Source of the DNA: DATKCN01 sp035513175
Lineage (GTDB): Bacteria; Chloroflexota; Chloroflexia; Thermomicrobiales; CFX8
Direction: 5' to 3'
Assembly (NCBI GenBank): GCA_035513175.1
Contig: DATKCN010000132.1
Location: forward strand, 1 to 10,334
DNA: 10,334 nt
The translations under genes were made by a program, and so were the position numbers. Within the stretch, counting starts at the first letter, position 1. Each line of letters starts with the position of its first letter. Below are positions 6,437 through 10,334 of the stretch, piece after piece. The notes beneath the pieces are model-generated. The model saw only the letters and a list, made by a program, of their open reading frames with translations. It did not search any database and had not been told where the DNA came from.

Positions 6437-7498
6437 ATGGCGCAGTCTGGTTCCAGCGCGACACGACAGAGGATAACGGCGCTCGAAGAGACGATCGAGA
6501 GCCAGCCGGCAGCCATTTCCGAAGCAATTGCGTCGAACTTCGAGACCATTCGCGCGGCGGCAACGTTGGTTGCCGCCGCGCGTCGCGTGCGCTTGTGCGG
6601 CGTCGGCGCCAGTTGGCATGCGGCCATGGTCGGGGAGCACATGCTGCGCTCTATCGGCGTCGACGCCCGTGTCACGCACGCCTTCGATCTCGCGACGTAC
6701 CCGACCAGCTTCGACCCGGGCGAGCTCCTGATCGTGATCTCCCATCGTGGCGGCAAGACCTACTCGGCGCGCGCGCTGCAACGCGCCGCGCATGCCGGCC
6801 TGAAGACAGCGGCGATCGTGGGCCGGGGCGGATCTCTCAGCGGAGCGGACGCGACGATCGAAACGGTCGACCTTGAACGCAGCTCCACCCATACCGCGTC
6901 GTTCACTGCATCCATGGCCGTCCTGGCGGCCATCGCCGCGCGCTGCGAGCCGCGTTCGTCGATGGCTCCTGCAGTTGCCAGCCTGCAGGAGTCGGTAAGG
7001 ACCATGCTCGCCACCCGCGACACGGCCTCCGAGGTAGCAGGCGTCATGACCGAGACAGATCGGCGGACTTTGATTACCGGCGTGTACGGCAATCACGCCA
7101 TCGCCCGAGGCGGAGCGCTCGCTGTCAAGGAAACCGCCTACCTCGTGGTTGAGGGCAACCACCTGGAGGACGGCCTCCATGGCGGGATCCTCGGGTTGAA
7201 TCCCGGCGATGTGTTGATTCAGCTTGCGCCCGAGGGTCCTGCGGACGATCGACAGGCGGACCTCGCCGTCGTCGCGAACGCCATCGGCCTCCAGCGCTGG
7301 AAGATCGGCGGCGCTCCGGACGGCGCGCGGTGGCACTCCACGCTGCCGTCAGCCCCCGAGATCATTTCACCGATTCTGACGACAATCCCTCTGCAGTGGC
7401 TCGCGCTCGAATGCGCGCTGCAACGGGGCACGAACCCCGACGTGTTCCGTCGGGATGATGAGCGCTTCGACGCCGCCTTCTCCTCGATCAGCCTGTAA
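6437..7498 (+). CDS. Double SIS-domain sugar-phosphate protein (GlmS isomerase-domain-like, no glutaminase domain)
   Basis: SIS domains bind phosphosugars; relatives include the isomerase half of GlmS, AgaS and FrlB deglycases. The 353 residues hold two SIS domains, about 45-165 and 205-345. The first has LCGVGASWHAA (53-63) and the phosphate-loop-like VISHRGGKTYSA (100-111). The second has GVYGNHAIARGGALAVKETAY (split about 215-235) and EDGLHGGILGL (244-254). Glu232 and His248 align by motif with the GlmS catalytic Glu and His. The GlmS C-terminal tail with its catalytic lysine is absent: the protein ends DERFDAAFSSISL with no Lys. The N-terminal glutaminase domain is also absent. It may therefore be a deaminase, deglycase or regulator rather than a glucosamine-6-phosphate synthase. 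ATG 6437 has AGGAGA 8 nt upstream. Confidence 0.88.
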   Translation: MAQSGSSATRQRITALEETIESQPAAISEAIASNFETIRAAATLVAAARRVRLCGVGASWHAAMVGEHMLRSIGVDARVTHAFDLATYPTSFDPGELLIVISHRGGKTYSARALQRAAHAGLKTAAIVGRGGSLSGADATIETVDLERSSTHTASFTASMAVLAAIAARCEPRSSMAPAVASLQESVRTMLATRDTASEVAGVMTETDRRTLITGVYGNHAIARGGALAVKETAYLVVEGNHLEDGLHGGILGLNPGDVLIQLAPEGPADDRQADLAVVANAIGLQRWKIGGAPDGARWHSTLPSAPEIISPILTTIPLQWLALECALQRGTNPDVFRRDDERFDAAFSSISL

Positions 7499-7542
7499 GC
7501 CCGCGCGAGTCGCATTGCACAGCGAGGTCGCGTCGCGCGCTG

Positions 7543-7559
7543 CGTTGGTTTTGCCAGCG
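7543..7559 (+). terminator. Possible hairpin terminator after the SIS gene
   Basis: CGTTGG pairs with CCAGCG (one G-U) around the loop TTTTG, 45 bases past the stop; outer GCGC/GCGC can add to it across an internal loop. No trailing U-run, so the call is weak. Confidence 0.25.
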
Positions 7560-7624
7560 ACGGCGCGATTCCCACCAGGCGCTCCGCGCCGAGCGCATCC
7601 ACCTCGTACACGACGGCGACCCCA

Positions 7625-7648
7625 GCCACACACGGGTGTGCATGTGGC
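7625..7648. repeat. Dyad GCCACA-N12-TGTGGC with inner CACAC/GTGTG
   Basis: Two nested inverted repeats span 24 bp about 50 bp upstream of the -10 box of the peptidase gene. The rest of the 7499-7737 gap holds no convincing gene. An operator is a plausible reading. Confidence 0.3.
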
Positions 7649-7697
7649 ACGCGGCGCATCATCAACCACGCCGCTCGGTCTGAATATGGCGCCGCGC

Positions 7698-7703
7698 TAG
7701 AAT
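7698..7703 (+). promoter_or_regulatory. Probable -10 box (TAGAAT) for the S9 peptidase gene
   Basis: TAGAAT lies 34 bases upstream of the GTG start. It overlaps an in-frame ATG at 7702, which argues against that ATG as start. Confidence 0.45.
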
Positions 7704-7724
7704 GCGCCGTGCGTCTGTGAGCGT

Positions 7725-7732
7725 GGAGGAGA
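7725..7732 (+). promoter_or_regulatory. Ribosome binding site deciding the GTG start at 7738
   Basis: GGAGGAGA is a near-perfect Shine-Dalgarno sequence 5 nt before GTG 7738. It supports that start over the upstream in-frame ATG at 7702. Confidence 0.7.
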
Positions 7733-7737
7733 CAGCC

Positions 7738-9693
7738 GTGAGTCAGACACCCGTAGCGATCGACGACCTGTTTCGCATCCGGCTCGTCGCCGATCCCAAC
7801 ATCTCACCGGATGGCACGCGCGTCGCGTATGTCGTCACGACGGTCGATCGCGACGCCAACAGCTACCGGAGCGCGATCTGGCTGGTGGACGTGGAGCCGG
7901 ACTCCGAGCCGCGCCGTTTCACGAGCGGCGCCTGCAAGGACGCCAGCCCCCGCTGGTCGCCGGACGGGACGCTGCTCGCGTTCCTCTCCGATCGCTCCGG
8001 CAAGGGCCAGGTCCACGTCATGCACGCCGACGGAGGCGAATCCTGGCAGGCATCGAGCAGCCCCAACGCCGCCACCGAGTTCGTCTGGTCCCCTGATTCG
8101 TCGTCGATCCTCTTCGTCTCCAAGGTCGACAAGGACGTACCGGAGGGTCCAAAGAGCGATGTCCGCCACGTCACCGCGCTACGCTACAAGCTCGACGGCG
8201 AGGGATTCCTGGACGGCAAGCGCCGCCATGTGTTCCAGGTGAGCGCGACCGGCGGAGAAGCCCGGCAATTGACTGACGGCGACTGGGACTCGACCCAGCC
8301 CGCGCTCTCACCTGATGGCCGCTGCCTGGCTGTCGTCTCCAACCGCTCGGAAAACCGCGAGAACAACTCGCTGACCGACATCTGGCTCGCCGACCTCCGC
8401 GACCGAAGCACGCGACGCATCACGCCTGAAGATGGCAACTACGCGACGCCTGCCTGGTCGCCGGACGGATCGTCGCTCGCCTACACGGGCCATCCGATCG
8501 TCGCGCCGCACGGTCCATCGACCCTCGACGACCTGTACGTGTGGCGCGCGGCGACCGGCGAGACGTCGCGGCTCCTGACGTCCCTTGACAGGGAGCCGGG
8601 CAACTCAGCCATGTCCGACATGCGCTACGCGTTGCCGGAACCGGCGCCTGTCTGGGACGCCAGCGGAGAGAAGGTCCTGACGCTCGTCAGCGATCGCGGC
8701 AGCGTGCACGTGTACGCCTGCGGTCTGGATGGCGAACCGGAGCCGTTGCTCAACGGAGCGCGCGACATCCAGTCCTTCACCGTCTCCCGCAACGGCATGC
8801 TCGCGTTCTCCTCCAGCACGCTCGACACGCCCACGGAAGCGTTCGTGCGCGCCGCCAACGGAGTCGAAACGCGCCTGTCAGGACACAACGACGAGTTCAT
8901 GGCAGGCGTTGCGCTCGGCTCTGTCGAGGAGATCACCTTCGAGAGCGACCCGGGCGTTCAGATTCACGGTTGGTTGCTCAAGCCGCCGAGTTTCAACGAC
9001 GAGCAGCGCTATCCCGCCATCGTCCAGGTGCACGGTGGACCTCACGGAATGTACGGCACGGGCTTCTTCCATGAAATGCACGTGCTCGCCGCGCGTGGAT
9101 ACGTCATCCTCTTCGCCAACCCGCGCGGCTCGACCGGCTACGGCCAGAGTTTCGTGTCCGGCTCGATGGGCGATTGGGGCGGCGCCGACTTTCGAGATGT
9201 CATGGCCGGGGCAGATCTGCTGGAAGCGTTGCCATACGTCGATCCCACCCGAATCGGTGTCACCGGGGGTTCCTATGGCGGGTATATCGTCAACTGGGCG
9301 ATCGGTCAGACCGACCGCTTCCGGGCTGCGGTCACCCAACGCTCGACCTGCAACCGGCTGTCGCTGTATGGCGTCAGCGACTTCAACATGATGTACAACG
9401 ATTGGGAGTTTCGCGGCAACCCATACGACAACGTGGCCTATTACCTCGAACGCTCGCCACTCACCTATGTGAAGAACGTCACCACGCCGCTGTTGATCCT
9501 GCACTCGGAAAACGATCTGCGTTGCCCTATCTCCCAGGCGGAAGAGCTGTTCGTCGCATTGAAAACATTGGGAAAGACAGTTGAGTTCGTGCGCTTTCCC
9601 GACGAGAGCCACGGCCTGTCGCGCACCGGTCAGCCCTTGCACCGGATCGAGCGACTGGAGCGACTGTGCGGCTGGTTCGACCGCTACCTCTGA
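7738..9693 (+). CDS. S9 family peptidase (prolyl oligopeptidase / acylaminoacyl-peptidase-like)
   Basis: S9 serine peptidases cleave short peptides, with a beta-propeller gating access to an alpha/beta-hydrolase domain. From GTG 7738 the product has 651 residues. Five PD40/TolB-like propeller motifs are visible: SPDG at 23, WSPDG at 73, WSPDS at 117, LSPDG at 190 and WSPDG at 240. The hydrolase domain starts near residue 400, with HGGP (432-435, oxyanion region), NPRGSTGYG (461-469), nucleophile Ser512 in GGSYGGY, Asp593 in HSENDLRCP and His625 in DESHGLS, so the triad is complete. No signal peptide is seen, which suggests a cytoplasmic enzyme. The architecture fits the S9C acylaminoacyl-peptidase group better than dipeptidyl peptidase IV, but the substrate is not determined. 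It is transcribed from its own TAGAAT promoter. Confidence 0.93.
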   Translation: MSQTPVAIDDLFRIRLVADPNISPDGTRVAYVVTTVDRDANSYRSAIWLVDVEPDSEPRRFTSGACKDASPRWSPDGTLLAFLSDRSGKGQVHVMHADGGESWQASSSPNAATEFVWSPDSSSILFVSKVDKDVPEGPKSDVRHVTALRYKLDGEGFLDGKRRHVFQVSATGGEARQLTDGDWDSTQPALSPDGRCLAVVSNRSENRENNSLTDIWLADLRDRSTRRITPEDGNYATPAWSPDGSSLAYTGHPIVAPHGPSTLDDLYVWRAATGETSRLLTSLDREPGNSAMSDMRYALPEPAPVWDASGEKVLTLVSDRGSVHVYACGLDGEPEPLLNGARDIQSFTVSRNGMLAFSSSTLDTPTEAFVRAANGVETRLSGHNDEFMAGVALGSVEEITFESDPGVQIHGWLLKPPSFNDEQRYPAIVQVHGGPHGMYGTGFFHEMHVLAARGYVILFANPRGSTGYGQSFVSGSMGDWGGADFRDVMAGADLLEALPYVDPTRIGVTGGSYGGYIVNWAIGQTDRFRAAVTQRSTCNRLSLYGVSDFNMMYNDWEFRGNPYDNVAYYLERSPLTYVKNVTTPLLILHSENDLRCPISQAEELFVALKTLGKTVEFVRFPDESHGLSRTGQPLHRIERLERLCGWFDRYL

Positions 9694-9728
9694 ACCGACG
9701 CTCCCGCTCTTTGGACAGTGTTTGTGAA

Positions 9729-9743
9729 ATCCCGCACAGGGAT
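9729..9743 (+). terminator. Small hairpin after the S9 peptidase gene
   Basis: ATCCC pairs with GGGAT around GCACA, 36 bases past the stop. The 5-bp stem and lack of a U-tract make termination uncertain. Confidence 0.2.
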
Positions 9744-9755
9744 CAACCAGTGGCG

Positions 9756-9761
9756 TATAGT
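9756..9761 (+). promoter_or_regulatory. Probable -10 box (TATAGT) for the cupredoxin gene
   Basis: TATAGT is the best -10 match in the gap and would give a leader of about 110 nt containing two strong hairpins. No matching -35 is seen at 17 bp. Confidence 0.35.
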
Positions 9762-9775
9762 TTGCGAGGCGTTCG

Positions 9776-9798
9776 CGAATGAATGTGGGTTTCATTCG
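9776..9798 (+). repeat. Leader hairpin 1: CGAATGAA/TTCATTCG
   Basis: A perfect 8-bp stem with a 7-nt loop lies between the -10 candidate and the cupredoxin gene. It could be a leader structure, or an operator at the DNA level. Confidence 0.4.
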
Positions 9799-9832
9799 GG
9801 AGCCGACAGGCGTTGAAGGAACCGGCATCGCG

Positions 9833-9851
9833 CGCGTCCGGGGCGGACGCG
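9833..9851 (+). repeat. Leader hairpin 2: CGCGTCCG-GGG-CGGACGCG
   Basis: A perfect, GC-rich 8-bp stem with a 3-nt loop ends 11 bases before the Shine-Dalgarno sequence of the cupredoxin gene. It may influence translation initiation or mRNA stability. Confidence 0.4.
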
Positions 9852-9879
9852 ACGTTCCGAACGAGGAGGACACATCCAG

Positions 9880-10269
9880 ATGCTGAGAAAGTTCATTGCG
9901 CTCGTTTCGATTTCGATGATCGCGCTGCTGTTCGTTGCCGCCTGCGGTGACGACGACGATGCGGCAGCCACGCCGGGGGCGACAGGAGCCGGCGACGCAG
10001 TTCCAGTCCAGATGTTGGACACGATGCGGTTTGACCCGGACACCATCAGCGTGTCAGCCGGGTCCGAAGTCACAATCGCGCTGGAGAACCCGGGCGCGAT
10101 CCCGCATAGCTTCACCATCGACGAAGCCGATGTCGATGTCGAGCTGGACGCTGGTGAGAGCGAGACCTTCACCTTCACGGCGCCGAGCGAGCCGGGTGAG
10201 TACGAGATCTACTGCAAGATCGCAGGTCACCGAGAAGCCGGCATGGTCGCGACGCTCGTCGTCGAGTAG
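9880..10269 (+). CDS. Cupredoxin-domain lipoprotein (plastocyanin/azurin-like blue copper protein)
   Basis: This 129-residue protein has a lipoprotein signal (hydrophobic residues 5-20, lipobox VAAC, Cys22), an acidic GDDDDAAA stretch and a short linker. A single cupredoxin domain runs from about residue 43 to 129. The type-1 copper ligands are all present: His76 in IPHSF, Cys112 in YCKIAGH, His117, and Met122 in EAGM. C-x4-H-x4-M is the plastocyanin-like spacing. FDPDTISVSAGSEVTI and FTFTAPSEPGEYEIYC match common small bacterial cupredoxins. It most likely shuttles single electrons, or handles copper, on the outer face of the membrane. ATG 9880 follows GAGGAGGA (9863-9870) with 9-nt spacing. 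No oxidase gene is nearby to name its partner. It ends at a clear terminator, so it is probably monocistronic. Confidence 0.93.
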   Translation: MLRKFIALVSISMIALLFVAACGDDDDAAATPGATGAGDAVPVQMLDTMRFDPDTISVSAGSEVTIALENPGAIPHSFTIDEADVDVELDAGESETFTFTAPSEPGEYEIYCKIAGHREAGMVATLVVE

Positions 10270-10290
10270 GCCGCGCTAATCAGGACAGGT

Positions 10291-10330
10291 AGACAGCGGC
10301 GGAGCGTGAGGTCCGTCGCTGTTTCGTTAA
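10291..10330 (+). terminator. Rho-independent terminator after the cupredoxin gene
   Basis: ACAGCGGCGGA (10293-10303) pairs with TCCGTCGCTGT (10312-10322), 11 bp with one G-U, around an 8-nt loop; two outer pairs can extend it. TTCGTTAAAT follows, a U-rich tail. This is the best terminator in the window, 24 bases past the stop. Confidence 0.75.
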
Positions 10331-10334
10331 ATCC

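Noticed and set aside
6155..7336. 393-codon minus-strand frame opposite the DUF59 and SIS genes
   Set aside because: It overlaps two well-supported genes and shows no family motif.
7702..7737. ATG start for the S9 peptidase at 7702
   Set aside because: It overlaps the TAGAAT -10 box, whereas GTG 7738 follows GGAGGAGA.
8878..9873. 331-codon minus-strand frame opposite the S9 peptidase
   Set aside because: It is antisense to the conserved catalytic domain and has no recognisable motif.

Overview
The window is GC-rich bacterial chromosome with tightly spaced housekeeping and metabolic genes. I see no mobile element, CRISPR array, rRNA or tRNA. The gene set (branched nitrilase, AMP-forming acetyl-CoA synthetase, a DUF59/MIP18 protein, an S9 peptidase with a TolB-like propeller, lipoproteins starting C-G-D) and the recurring TAGAAT -10 boxes suggest Chloroflexota, perhaps Thermomicrobia. 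That placement is inference from gene style, not from a marker gene.

Left part, minus strand (1-2521). The window opens inside purK (purine synthesis), whose 3' end lies off the left edge. Further right on the same strand is a two-gene redox operon: a thioredoxin-fold lipoprotein of the ResA/TlpA type (2521 to 1964), followed with a 4-base overlap by ccdA (1967 to 1239), the membrane electron carrier that normally keeps such proteins reduced.

The main discovery is in the lipoprotein. Its reading frame is interrupted by one TGA exactly where the first cysteine of the CxxC redox motif should be (T-[TGA]-G-T-C). Immediately downstream is a perfect 7-bp hairpin with a GGT loop, 17 nt after the TGA. 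It closely resembles a bacterial SECIS element, including the AGGU loop of the E. coli fdhF element. I read this as a selenocysteine-containing (UxxC) ResA/TlpA-like selenoprotein paired with CcdA, not as a pseudogene. A standard gene caller would report two fragments or nothing here.

Middle part, plus strand (2522-6288). A divergent promoter region separates the redox operon from acs (acetyl-CoA synthetase). A structured 144-base leader with two mutually exclusive hairpins follows, then a nitrilase. Nitrilase and Acs could together turn a nitrile into a carboxylate and then an acyl-CoA, but this is only a contextual idea. A DUF59/SufT-like protein follows, linked to Fe-S cluster assembly.

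Right part, plus strand (6289-10334). A double-SIS-domain protein related to the isomerase half of GlmS is followed by an S9 prolyl-oligopeptidase-type peptidase with its own promoter. Last is a small cupredoxin lipoprotein with a full type-1 copper ligand set, closed by a convincing rho-independent terminator. No gene-free stretch exceeds 300 bases; the longest gaps (1004-1238 and 7499-7737) are described in the features.
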